A stretch of DNA of 64,000 bases. It comes from Caenorhabditis elegans. Lineage: Eukaryota; Nematoda; Chromadorea; Rhabditida; Rhabditidae. The notes beneath the pieces are model-generated. The model searched no databases, was not told the origin of the DNA, and saw nothing but the letters and a program-made list of their open reading frames with translations. How positions within the stretch are numbered: position 1 is the stretch's first letter; each line of letters starts with the position of its first letter. Made by a program: the position numbers and the translations under genes. The stretch is taken from assembly GCF_000002985.6 (NCBI RefSeq), contig NC_003279.8, positions 1,736,001 through 1,800,000 on the forward strand, read 5' to 3'. Below are positions 55,418 to 64,000 of the stretch, in pieces.

Positions 55418-55540
55418 ATGTTCGGTCGTTTTCGCAAATATGCCACGTATCGATTGATTTCTCTATTCTACGTGTATGTGATGGCTCTTTACTCATTGCA
55501 AGTTGATGATGACCTCGATGATAAGGATAAGGATAATTAA
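55418..55540 (+). CDS. Candidate 40-residue membrane microprotein
   Basis: ATG 55418-55420 to TAA 55538-55540. Product begins MFGRFRKYATYRLISLFYVY: a basic head, one hydrophobic stretch of about 16 residues (LISLFYVYVMALYSLQ), then a tail of mostly Asp and Lys (DDDLDDKDKDN). An in-frame TGA directly precedes the ATG, so the start is fixed. AATAAA lies at 55570-55575, 30 nt past the stop. The local sequence is not repetitive and its codons are varied, unlike the flanks. No family recognised; the layout suits a single-pass membrane or mitochondrial inner-membrane microprotein. It could instead be a chance frame. No clear splice or trans-splice acceptor lies close upstream; TTTTTTTGTTCCAG ends near 55236. 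Confidence 0.5.
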   Translation: MFGRFRKYATYRLISLFYVYVMALYSLQVDDDLDDKDKDN

Positions 55541-55569
55541 TTTCGAAAAAAAAAAGTTTTCTTTTTTTG

Positions 55570-55575
55570 AATAAA
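55570..55575 (+). terminator. AATAAA after the microprotein frame
   Basis: Hexamer 30 nt past the TAA, a normal worm 3'UTR distance. Confidence 0.5.
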
Positions 55576-55794
55576 GCTAATTTTTTACTTTTTTATGAAT
55601 CAGTACTAAAAAAAATCTGGAAAATTATGGCCCAAATCAAGAAATTTCCAAAAATTAACGTCTCCGGAAACTTGTTTCTCTTGTTAGGCTCCGCCCATTT
55701 TTTAGGCCAAAATTTGAATAAAAAATTGTCAAAAAAAATTTGCCGCGAAGATCATTATTTATATATTAAAAAATATTATGAATTGATACTGGTA

Positions 55795-55990
55795 TAGGGT
55801 TAGTATGGGGATATGGTCAGTGTACTGTAGTAGTACTGTAGGGGTACTGTATGAGTACTGTAGGATTACTGTAGTTTTGGAAAAATTGACTTTTTGTCTT
55901 TTGAAGAGATATTGGTTTGAGGTTAGTAGGGGGTATAGCCGGGGTACTGTAGTAGTACTGTAGGGGGTGCTGTAGGAGTACTGTAGTTTA
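55795..55990. repeat. TACTGTAG repeat patch
   Basis: GGGATATGGTCAGTGTACTGTAG units alike to those at 10285-12125, about 44 kb away, with the same ATATTGGTTT and TCTTTTGAAGAG spacers. Confidence 0.88.
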
Positions 55991-56255
55991 AGAAAAAATT
56001 TAGTTTTTTTTTTTCAAATTCAAATTTAATGGGAAAATTTTTTGGTGGGAATTAAAATCTTCTGTGATAAAATTTTGGCTGAAATTCAAATTTTCTGAGA
56101 AAAAAAACAACTTTTTTAGAAAAATCTGGAAACTTCTAGAATTTTCTAAAAATTGAATTATAATTTTTCAGACCAAACTGGCGACTAGAGTGGCGACTAG
56201 ACTGAAAATTTTTCAGAGCGACTTTTTTGCAGCTCAAAGCTGTGCTCCCACTTGG

Positions 56256-56424
56256 TTTCAGTCCGTCAATACGGTTTGATCTACAAAAAATGCGGGAATT
56301 TTTTTGCCCAAAAAAATGTGACGTCACTCTTAACCATGCAAAATCAGTTGAGAACTCTGCGTCTCTTCTCCCGCATTTTTTGTAGATCTACGTAGATCAA
56401 ACCGAAATGGGACACTCTGCCACT
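56256..56424. repeat. Short inverted-repeat element, copy 10
   Basis: ATACGGTTTGATCTACAAAAAATGCGG to CAAACCGAAATGGGACACTCTGCCAC; core GTGACGTCAC. Confidence 0.88.
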
Positions 56425-56569
56425 GATTTTTTTTGCACCAGGGGCCTATTTAGAATGGGGTTTTTTTTCAAACGAATTAGGTTTTATTTAGAAGTCTGGA
56501 ACTTAGTTAAAATATATTTTATTTGGCCCTTGTAAGTTTAAGTTTTTCAGAATTTTCAGAACTTTTTGA

Positions 56570-56830
56570 AAGAATTTTGGCGCGCGAAACTTGAATGCTG
56601 TGGTTTTTCATGCTACGTGGCTGCAAAACTTCTATTGTCGCAGATAGAGTATACAATCAATGTCCTGGATCTATCTCGATTTCATTCGCATGTCTCTCTG
56701 CGGCTCTCATCTACCAATACTCTCTCACTTCTATCTGTTCGTTGCGATCTCTGCGCTGCCGTCCTTGACCGCGATATGTCATACAGAAACTGTATTCATT
56801 CTCGACTTTCTATTTTTTTTTGTTTTGGAG
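56570..56830. other. Non-repetitive block upstream of the RmlB/D-like gene
   Basis: Balanced base composition with a pyrimidine bias (TCTCTCTGCGGCTCTCATC, TCTCTCACTTCTATCTG). It is open for 110 codons but shows no family signature. Could be promoter DNA or an unidentified dispersed repeat; not called a gene. Confidence 0.35.
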
Positions 56831-56977
56831 AATTTATGTTCATCTTAAAATTAATTTGGTTTTTGAACATATTGAGGAAACGGTTTTTTGAAAAATAATT
56901 TGCTTTTTTTAAAAATTTTTTTCCCAAAACACATTTTAAAAAATTAATTTTAAAAAATTTCTTTGACAAGCGACACG

Positions 56978-57200
56978 CGGTTCTGGCTTCCCTCATAAAT
57001 TGAAATGGAAGAATTTGCCGAACTAGGCCAGGCCATATCCGGGGTAGATTTACGGCGCGTTGCGTGTCGCGTCGCGGCTTGATTTCAGTTGTAAAACTAA
57101 ATGTATTCGTTCGTGTGGAGTGCACGACTTTCCCAGTCCGGCAGGCAATTGTCAATGGAGCGGGAAAAATTTAATGAGGAAGGCCAGAACCCCGTGAAGC
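56978..57200 (+). repeat. Dispersed repeat, full copy
   Basis: GGCTTCCCTCATAAATTGAAATGG to TTTAATGAGGAAGGCCAGAACCCCGTG with GGTAGATTTACGGCGCGTTGCG and GTTGTAAAACTAAATGTATTCG inside. Ends about 60 bp before the next start codon, so it occupies the proximal promoter. Confidence 0.9.
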
Positions 57201-57259
57201 GACACTCCGTTGCTAGGCGTTGCAGATTTTTTGTTAAACCTTCGAAATTTCAGTGAAAA

Positions 57260-60200
57260 ATGACCGTTTTGATTACCGGCGGGATTTCAAAAATATCTAC
57301 TCAACTTGCGGAGGCGGTGCTAAAAAACGGAAGAAATGTGGTTCTTCTGCACAATAATGAGGCGGTAAGTGGTGGCCTACAAAATTTTCGAAAATTAATT
57401 TTTAATTATCGAGTAGTATAGGATTTTCCAGCTGGCCGAGAAATCCTTGTAATGGCCTTAAAAGTTTAACGTTCCTATTCCGGCAATTGGTAATTTCGGC
57501 AAATTTGCCCAAATTTGTCCAAATTGCCGGAATTGCCGGAATTGCATTTTTAGGCTCCTAAATCTACAAAAAGTATGAAATTTTTATTTCCGGCAATTCT
57601 GGCGATTGCAGGTTCTCAAATTTTTCAGCAATCGGCAATTTTGGCAATTGCCGGTTTTTTGAATTTTCGGCAATTACCGAAATTGCCGAACAGCGAAAAT
57701 GGTTCCCATTGAAAATGCTAGAGTGGCCTAGAAATTCTCAGGTGGCCGAGAAATTTCATGATGGCCTAATTATTTCAAATTTCTCTTCCAGATTCCAACA
57801 AATCTGATCAATAATCCATCGCTCACACTTATCAATTTATCATCAATCAACGAGGAAGCAATCAAAAATCTAATCGAAAATTACAAAATCCAAACAATTT
57901 TCGACGCATCTCTCACCACAACTGATGTGCTCTTGGAGCCAATTCAAGGAGCTAAGAAATTGATTCTGGTAAGGTTTTAGTAAACATGCTCTATTGGCAA
58001 ACATTGGGTGTACTCCACGTGAAAATAGAGAAATTTCGAATTTCGTAAAGTCAGAAATTAAAAAAAAAATCCAGAAAACTCCTGGGAAGTCAGAAATTAT
58101 CAGAAAATTTGGAATATTTTTTTGAAAAATAAAATAAAAATTCCAGAAGTCCACGTGGTGTCAGGCTGTCCCATCACGGTTTGATCTACAATAAATGCGG
58201 GATTTTTCCCCCAAAAATATGTGACGTCAGCACGTTCTAAACCATCTGCGTCTCTTCTCCCGCATTTTTTGTAGATCTACGTAGATCAAGCCAAAATGAG
58301 ACACTCTGACACCACCTGAAAGTCCGAAATTTCTAGAAAATGTTGAATGCTTTAAAAAAAATCAGAAAATTCCAGAGGTTTCTTTAAAAAAAAGGTTGAG
58401 AAAAATTGAAAAATTTATATCTTTTCTAAAATTCTAAAAAAAATACAAAAAAATATTTTAAAAATAAATCAACATTTCCAAAAATCTTTGAACAATTTAG
58501 AAAATTCACGAAATTGCAGAAATTTTCAGAAATTTCAAATTTTTTTGAAAAATTTCCGTAAAAGCACGCGCGCTCAGTTGACAAACCCCTAGAATTAAAA
58601 AAAAATCAATATTTTTTTCAGGGAATCACGTCAATCCTCGATGCAATCCGTAAATCCGCATCCCCACCATCTCTGGTTCTCATTAGTGGTGACGAGGTGT
58701 ACGGTAGGGCGAAGAATCGTGTCGAGACCCAACCTCTAGAGCCGGTCACATTCATCGGCTCAGCTCAAATGTCCGTTGAAGCAATGGCTCACAGCTATGC
58801 TGTCAGTTATCGTATTCCAATGGTCATCGGAAGGGTATCCGATGATTTATCGATTTCTGACGCGACACGTGGATTATTGGCAATTGAAAAGTTGGCACAA
58901 AGCCAAAAACCAGCGGAGGTCTACAATATTTCGGCTTCTTCAGCTGAAAAAATTCAGAAAGAAACGAATTGGAGCCCGTCTGGCTCTGTAAAGGAACAGG
59001 GACCCATCGAAGAAGTTTTTAAGCCAATTTTCTTAGTTTTCGGAGCTAATTCGGAACTGAAAACTCAATTTTTGGAGCTGCTAAAGCTGGAGGGACTGGT
59101 TTCCAAGGTTTGATCTCAAATTTTTGTATTACGGTAGCCACAAAAAAACACCATACTTTACGACAATTTGCAGAAAATATCTAAAAATTACGTCTTTTGT
59201 ATTACGGTAGCCTCAAAAAAAAAAACACCATACTTTACGACAATTTGCTGCTCCAGGGGTAAAACTAAGCGGGAAATTCAAAAAAAGTGTCTAAAATTCG
59301 TTTCTAAATTTTTAAAACTCTCAAAAAGTCAAAACTTAACTAATTTCCAGGAATCCACAATCACAAATCTGCAAGAAGCCACTGATAAATCGGTTATCGA
59401 TGAGATTAACACAATCAATCCATCCCATTTGGTTTATTTCGGAAATGAAACCGGTAAGTGACTTGGTGGCTGAAGACAGTGGCCGCAAAAAGTTTTTAGG
59501 CCATGAAATTATATTTTTTGGTCGGAAATGCTTTTCTTTTTACGCTAAAAAAATCAAAAATGCCAAAAAACAATTTTTTTTGGACTTAAAATTTGTCTCA
59601 AAATTCAATTTCACGAATCACGGGTTCTGGCCTTTCTCATTGAATTTTTCGCGCTCCATTGACAATCGCCCGCCGGAAAACGTGTGGGAAAGTCGTATAC
59701 TCCACACGGACAAACACATTTAGTTTTACAACTAAAATCAAGCCGCGACGCGACACGAAACGCGCCGTAAATCTACCCCAGATATGGCCGAGCCAAAATG
59801 GCCTAGTTCGGCAAAAACTCTTCCATTTCAATTTATGAGGGAAGCCAGTGGCCGCAAAAAGTTTTTAGGCCACGAAAGAATCTTTTTGGTCGAAATTTAT
59901 GTCAATTTATGCTTTAAAAAAATTCAAAAATGTCAAAAAAAAAATTTTTTTTGGACTTAAAATTTGTCTCAAAATTCAATCAAAGCTTTTTTCGCTAAAA
60001 TATTTTTTCACCGAGAAAAAAATTCTGGGCCAAAAAAAAGCTTTTTATTTCAAATTCCAGACTCATTCGAAGGCGACTGCTTCACTCTCCGTACCAATAT
60101 GGCGACTAATCTCTATTTTCCATGGCTTCTCGCAAGTATTGCCGAAAAGTTCTCCCTACACTTCACCCATTTTGGAAATACTTCTATGAGCCAAGAGTCT

Positions 60201-60341
60201 TCAGCTCTTGCCGTTAAAGGATACACTGGGAAAATGTTGGAATATTTCGAAAAAACGCTCATAATTGGACAGAAAATCGATAAAAACGTGCTGGAATCGA
60301 TTAAGGCATGCAAGACTGGAGGACTTAATAATAATATTTAA
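57260..60341 (+). CDS. rml-5: RmlB/RmlD-like short-chain dehydrogenase fold protein
   Basis: Exons: 57260-57364, 57792-57968, 58622-59107, 59351-59453, 60061-60341; 383 residues. The N-terminus MTVLITGGISKISTQL is a Rossmann start but lacks the last glycine of GxxGxxG. LISGDEVYGRAKNR corresponds to the S-T-D-E-V-Y-G active-site segment of dTDP-glucose 4,6-dehydratases with Thr replaced by Gly. The YxxxK pair is missing: the aligned segment reads FIGSAQMSVEAM. The C-terminal half continues with a second Rossmann-like stretch (IFLVFGANSELKTQFLELL). So it is probably not a working dehydratase. I recall this locus as rml-5, reported to assist RML-4 in dTDP-rhamnose synthesis; the symbol is from memory. 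TTTCAG ends six bases before the ATG; AATAAA is at 60406-60411. Confidence 0.85.
57475..57700. repeat. GGCAATT/AATTGCCGG repeat (intron 1 of RmlB/D-like gene)
   Basis: Inverted and direct CGGCAATT units, followed by GTGGCCTAGAAATTCTCAGGTGGCCGAG, which resembles the lin-65 satellite motif. Confidence 0.8.
58150..58314. repeat. Short inverted-repeat element, copy 11
   Basis: CCACGTGGTGTCAGGCTGTCCC to GAGACACTCTGACACCACCTG; core GTGACGTCAGCACG. In intron 2 of the RmlB/D-like gene. Confidence 0.9.
59108..59250. repeat. Two-unit tandem (intron 3 of RmlB/D-like gene)
   Basis: TGTATTACGGTAGCC-CAAAAAAA-CACCATACTTTACGACAATTTGC occurs at about 59124 and again at about 59199. Confidence 0.88.
59480..59990. 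repeat. Dispersed repeat flanked by a direct duplication
   Basis: 59622-59850 is an inverted copy of the 56978-57200 element. On its left (59480-59620) and right (59848-59985) lie alike sequences: GTGGCCGCAAAAAGTTTTTAGGCCA, then TTTTTGGTCG-AA, then GGACTTAAAATTTGTCTCAAAATTCAAT. Confidence 0.9.
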
Positions 60342-60405
60342 TTATTGAATTTTTGCAAATTATTTTTGAACTTAAAGCATTCCTTTTTCTGCGATTTTTT
60401 CAATC

Positions 60406-60411
60406 AATAAA
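60406..60411 (+). terminator. Poly(A) signal AATAAA, RmlB/D-like gene
   Basis: Canonical hexamer 65 nt past the stop codon. Confidence 0.72.
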
Positions 60412-60429
60412 TTTTGAAATTAGTGTTGT

Positions 60430-61000
60430 ACTGGCAAATTGGCAAAATGCCGGAATTGAAAATTTCAGGCAAATCGGCAAACCGGCAATTTGCCGAAATT
60501 GGAAATTTCTGGCAAATCGGCAACCCCGCAATTTGCCAGAATTGAAAATTTCCGGAAAATCGGCAAATCGGCAAACCAGCAATTTGCCGGAATTTAAAAT
60601 TTTCAGCAAATCGGCAAACCGGCAATTTGCCGGAATTGAAAATTTCCGGAAAATCGACAAACCGGCAGATTGCCGGAATTTAAAATTTCCGGCAAATCGG
60701 CAAACCGGTGAATAGCCGCAATTTGAAATTTCCGGCAAATCGGCAAAACTGGCAAATTGCCGTAATTTAAAATTTCTGGCAAATTACCAGAATTGAAAAT
60801 TTACGGCAAATTAACGGAATTGAAAATTTCTGCCAAATCGGCAAACCGGCAATTTACCGGAAATGAAAATTTCCGGCAAATCGACAACCCGGCAAATTGC
60901 CGAAAATGACAATTTCCGGCAAATCGGCAAACTGGCAATTTGCCGACTTTCCGAATTTGTGGACAAAAAAAATTGCCGAACGGGAATTGCCGGCCCCTGG
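60430..61000. repeat. GGCAAATCGGCAAACCGGCAATTTGCCGG array
   Basis: About a dozen diverged units of 40-50 bp starting 20 bp after the AATAAA. Separates the convergent RmlB/D-like and Cks genes together with 61795-62310. Confidence 0.92.
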
Positions 61001-61258
61001 TGTACTCTACGTTCAAAACAAATTTGTAATTTTTGTTAACATAAAATTTGAAATAAAAATCTTTATGCTTCGTTTTTATGGCGGCCGAGATTTTTATTCT
61101 ATACGGGTTTTGTTGCAAAATATTGATTTTTATGACTTCGATTTTCATTTAATATTGATTTTTGTCGAAATATCGATTTCCCAAAATATCGATTTTTTAA
61201 AAAGCAACTTTTGTAATATATCGATTTTCGGCGCTTTTTAATTGAACATACGGTATTA
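61001..61258. other. AT-rich spacer with ATCGATT repeats
   Basis: ATATCGATTTTT/AATATTGATTTTT motifs repeat between 61110 and 61230. Similar motifs reappear in the Cks gene intron (61700-61760, 62390-62470). No gene seen. Confidence 0.5.
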
Positions 61259-61424
61259 CTAGGGCTTCCATTCCTGCGCCGGCGAGGCGCCTTCGCCGAC
61301 CAGCGAGACGCCTCAGTCATGTATAGTGCGGCGCGGAACCCCGAACGTGTCGGACGCTTCCAAATAACAGCGGCGATGGCCGGCCGGCGCGAGACGCACC
61401 GCCGCTCACCCATGGAAGCCCAAA
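61259..61424. repeat. GC-rich element with inverted ends
   Basis: GGGCTTCCAT at the left end and ATGGAAGCCC at the right end bracket about 150 bp of GC-rich sequence (GCGCCGGCGAGGCGCC, GGCCGGCCGGCGCGAGACGC). Sharply higher GC than surroundings. Ends 15 bp from the Cks stop codon, so it forms the proximal 3'UTR there. Confidence 0.85.
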
Positions 61425-61438
61425 GTCTTACAAAATAT

Positions 61439-62645
61439 CTACACTGCTTTATTCACAAATTCATAGAAAACCGCGTTCAATTTCTCATCGGTTGCTGTCG
61501 TTTGCTGTTGCGCTCTATTGAACACTTCCATATCTCTCAACAATTCCATTTTGGCACGCTCCTCGTCGGCTTTTGTGAAATGGCGCTTCCGACGGAACAA
61601 GAGAATGTGCTTCTCCGGGTTATGAACCATGTAGTGCTCCCATCCAAGTGACTGAAAAGTATGAAAAATCAATAATTCGGCCACATTCAGAAATTTAATA
61701 TTGATTTTTTTTCGTCGATTTTATGACTATCGGTTTTCTTGAAATATCGATTCTATCAACATATTAATGTTTATTTAAAACAAATTTTCATTAAAGGCAA
61801 ATTGCCGGAATTGAAAATTTCGGGCAAATCGGTAAGCCGGCCAATTGCCGGAATTGAAAATTTCTGGCAAATCGGCAAACCGACACATAGCCGGAATTGA
61901 AAATTTCTGGCAAATCAAAAAACCGGCAAATTGCCGAAGTTTAAAATTTCTGGAAATCGGCAAATCGGCAAACTGCCGGAATTGAAAATTTCTGGCAAAT
62001 TGCCGGAATTGAAAATTTCTGGCAAGTCGGCTAACCGGCAAATTGCCGGAATTGAAAGTTCCTGGCAAATCGGCAAATCGGCACATAGCCGGAATTGAAA
62101 ATGTCTGGCAAATCGGCAAACCGGCACATAGCCGGAATTGAAAATGTCTGGCAAATCGGCAAACCGGCACATAGCCGGAATTGAAAATGTCTGGCAAATC
62201 GGCAAACCGGCACATAGCCGGAATTGAAAATTTCTGGAAAATCGGCAAACCGGCAATTTGCCGAACATGAGAATTTCCGGCAAATCAGCAAACCGGCAAT
62301 TAAATTATCGGGCCGGCGTAAGGCCCACATTTCGCACCTCACTCGGCTGGGAGCCTTGCTTAATTTAATAAAAAATATTTTAAAATATTGGCTTTTTCAA
62401 AATATCAATTTTGTGAATTATCGATTTTTGGAAAAATCTATTTTTTTTAATTATCGATTTTTTTCCTAAAATCTTAACATATCACTTAATTGAAAATATA
62501 CCTGTTGAACTCCAGCACGTCTCCATTCAGCCTCACTAAGAAGTCTTCCCTTTGGCACTTTTCTCGAGACGGCTTGCGGAAGAATGACGTGGCGATATTC
62601 GTATTCATCATCTTCGTAACGTGGCGAATAGTAGATATCTTCCAT
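61439..62645 (-). CDS. Cks1-type cyclin-dependent kinase regulatory subunit, paralogue
   Basis: Small Cdk-binding protein that docks phosphorylated Cdk targets. Exons: 62645-62502 and 61651-61439; 118 residues. Core signatures: [55 protein letters not shown]. The beta-hinge segment is HNPEKH (HxPEPH in most relatives), so the second proline is replaced by lysine. The basic and aromatic positions of the phosphate pocket are present (Arg in YRHV, Ser-Glu-Ala-Glu-Trp, HILLFRR). A C-terminal extension of about 45 residues, rich in charged and Gln/Thr residues, follows the usual end. C. elegans has the main cks-1 elsewhere, so this is a paralogue. The intron is filled by the 61795-62310 repeat. 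Convergent with the RmlB/D-like gene. Confidence 0.92.
61795..62310. repeat. GGCAAATCGGCAAACCGGCACATAGCCGG array (Cks intron)
   Basis: About 12 units; a near-identical 55-57 bp subunit with CACATAGCCGGAATTGAAAATGTCTGG repeats four times at 62082-62245. The CACATAGCC variant is not seen in the other arrays except once at 61884. Confidence 0.92.
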
Positions 62646-62804
62646 TTTTCAAAAACTCTTATTCTTCGATGTTAATTGTACGACAAGTAGGGAATGAATG
62701 ATTGTTGAGGAGTTTTGGAAATGTTGTTGGAACAATTAGGAAGAGGGGGGGGGGCAAGGTTACGTGGACAATTCTTTTTTTTTAAATTCTGAAATGTTGT
62801 ATTT

Positions 62805-62990
62805 ATTTTACAAATCACGTGGAGTATTCCGAATATCGATGTAAAAAAAATTCAACAAAAAAATCCCTGATTTTATATTTGAGCTTGAAATCGCCGAATT
62901 TCATTTGTGCCCCCGCATAATTTTTTCAAATTCGCATTGGAGCGCGCTTGCATCGTTTTATTTACTTCATTTATTTTTCAGTTTTATGAA
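62805..62990. repeat. Half of a foldback element
   Basis: CCGAATATCGATGTAAAAAAAATTC, CCTGATTTTATATTTGAGCTTGAAATCGCCGAATTTC and GGAGCGCGCTTGCATCG match one arm of the 13665-14670 family; no second arm follows. Confidence 0.8.
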
Positions 62991-63375
62991 AGAAAAAAGA
63001 ATCGCTTCATATGGTTTTTCAGTACTTTTGAATTTTTGAAAAAATAGATTTTAACTAAATTTTGCAATTTTTCAAAATAATCTTCCGGTCAAGCTAGCAT
63101 ACTCTTTTTGATACTTTCTGGTATTTCTGATCATGCTGAACAGTAATATAAAAGAAAAAAGAAGCACTTCATATGATTTTGGCGTACTTTTGAATTTTTG
63201 AAAAATACAGCTTTTGGTCAAATTGTGCAATTTTTTAAAATATGTTCCGGATTGACTAGCATACTTTTTTTTAGTATTTTCTGGTATTTCTGATCATGCT
63301 GAACAGTATTATAAAAGAAAAAAGAAGCACTTCATATGATTTTTCAGTACTTTTGAATTTTTGAAAAATACAACT
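62990..63375. repeat. Tandem of about 162 bp, 2.4 copies
   Basis: GAAAAAAGAAGCACTTCATATGATTTT-type landmarks at about 62994, 63154 and 63316, plus two CTGGTATTTCTGATCATGCTGAACAGTA-TATAAAAG blocks. Lies between the Cks gene and the next gene, in shared upstream DNA. Confidence 0.9.
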
Positions 63376-63659
63376 TTTGCTTTTTTTTAACAATTGAAAT
63401 CGATTGGCATTATCAAATTTTTATGAAAAATGTCAAAACTCGAAACTTTGGGGGATTCTATAGAAAATACACATTACCGAATCTAAAAGCTCCCCACACT
63501 TTCATCTTTCTTCTACGAATTTTGCAGATTTCTTGATTTTTTTCCCATCTTTCCAAATTTGATTTTCGATTCCCTGTGCTGACGTGTCGTCCCCCGCAAC
63601 AATTCCCAATTCCCGTCCCTCCAATAATTCGATTATTCATAACGATCATACCGCCCATC

Positions 63660-63716
63660 TTGTCGCTTAAAAGGAGCCCACCATCCCGTCTTTTCCGCAG
63701 ATAGTCGCCTCACAAT
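63660..63716 (+). promoter_or_regulatory. Proximal promoter and trans-splice acceptor of last gene
   Basis: CGCTTAAAAGGAG (63664-63676) is TATA-like, and TCTTTTCCGCAG ends at 63700, 17 bases before the ATG, a plausible trans-splice acceptor. Confidence 0.45.
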
Positions 63717-64000
63717 ATGTGGCTGACAAATTATTTTCTTCTCGTTTTTCTTCTCTTCAGAACTATTCATGGACTCGCCGATGGATCCGAGACCACTGTC
63801 AAGGAGTTTTTGAGCAAAGTGTCAGATGAAATTGCTACTAGAGATGCTTCCCGGATTGCTACACTATTTTCCGATGGGTTCTCGTTTCAAGGATGCAAGG
63901 GAAAATATGACAAGGGTGAGTGTTTTAGGCAATTTCCTTAAGATGTTGAAAAATTGACGGGATTCTTGAATGATCTGTAAGCTCTCGCAAAGTTATAATT
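63717..64000 (+). CDS. Start of a secreted small protein (NTF2-like), partial
   Basis: First exon 63717-63915 ending GAC-AAG-G|gtgagt; the rest lies beyond the window. It encodes a clear signal peptide (MWLTNYFLLVFLLFRTIHG) then VKEFLSKVSDEIATRDASRIATLFSDGFSFQGC. That pattern of a helix followed by F-S-D-G-F-x-F resembles the N-terminus of nematode secreted NTF2-like domain proteins. Function unknown; the family guess rests on about 45 residues. Confidence 0.7.

Noticed and set aside
56566..56898. 110-codon plus-strand frame
   Set aside because: No recognisable domain, no poly(A) signal near its end, overlapping alternative frames; likely upstream DNA of the RmlB/D-like gene.
61775..62342. 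Open frames of 100-157 codons, minus strand
   Set aside because: Derived from the GGCAAATCGGCAA array in the Cks intron.
63458..63658. 66-codon frame on the minus strand, MGGMIVMNNRIIGG type
   Set aside because: No family signature or splice context; it lies in the promoter of the plus-strand secreted-protein gene. Not excluded, but not supported.
1..64000. tRNA, rRNA or virus-like genes
   Set aside because: Looked for tRNA B-box-like GGTTCGAATC, rRNA blocks and reverse transcriptase, integrase or capsid motifs; none convincing.

Overview
The window is nematode nuclear DNA, almost certainly Caenorhabditis elegans chromosome I. I recognise the gene order: the talin C-terminus (tln-1) hosting mir-50, then mppa-1, an HMG-CoA lyase, lin-65, ddx-27, an RmlB/D-like gene (probably rml-5) and a Cks paralogue. 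The style also fits: TTTCAG splice acceptors, TTTCAG directly before several start codons (trans-splice leader sites), AT-rich introns, and very many palindromic and tandem repeats in introns. The species call comes from recognition, not a database search.

Layout. 2-4272 (+): last three exons of talin, with mir-50 in an intron. 15055-4763 (-): mppa-1, convergent with talin, five exons, about 70% of its span being repeats. 15493-18315 (+): HMG-CoA lyase, divergent from mppa-1 across a 437-bp gap; both products are mitochondrial. 19330-30029 (+): lin-65, eight exons, with a 3.2-kb and a 1.4-kb satellite of the same 20-bp family in two of its introns. 31900-54005 (+): ddx-27, six exons. Its 13.6-kb second intron contains two antisense, paralogous major-facilitator transporter genes (39916-35542 and 46561-43839). 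55418-55540 (+): a candidate 40-residue membrane microprotein followed by AATAAA. 57260-60341 (+): RmlB/D-like protein with a degenerate active site. 62645-61439 (-): Cks paralogue. 63717 to beyond the edge (+): start of a small secreted protein.

I assembled exons by hand from GT/AG signals, matching phase and protein continuity. Every complete gene closes in frame: mppa-1 514 aa, lyase 318, LIN-65 728, DDX-27 753, transporters 407 and 409, RmlB/D-like 383, Cks 118. Most space between exons is repeat: about a dozen large foldbacks of 0.35-1 kb, eleven copies of a short inverted-repeat element nearly all carrying a TGACGTCA core, many GGCAAATCGGCAA-type arrays, and several minisatellites.

Most notable: three partial 'ghost' copies of ddx-27 exon edges inside its own introns, two of them beside foldback elements and one with an intact splice acceptor; the nested antisense transporter pair; the microprotein; and the satellite load of lin-65, whose product is known to act in H3K9 methylation. 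I saw no tRNA, rRNA, CRISPR array or virus-like gene.
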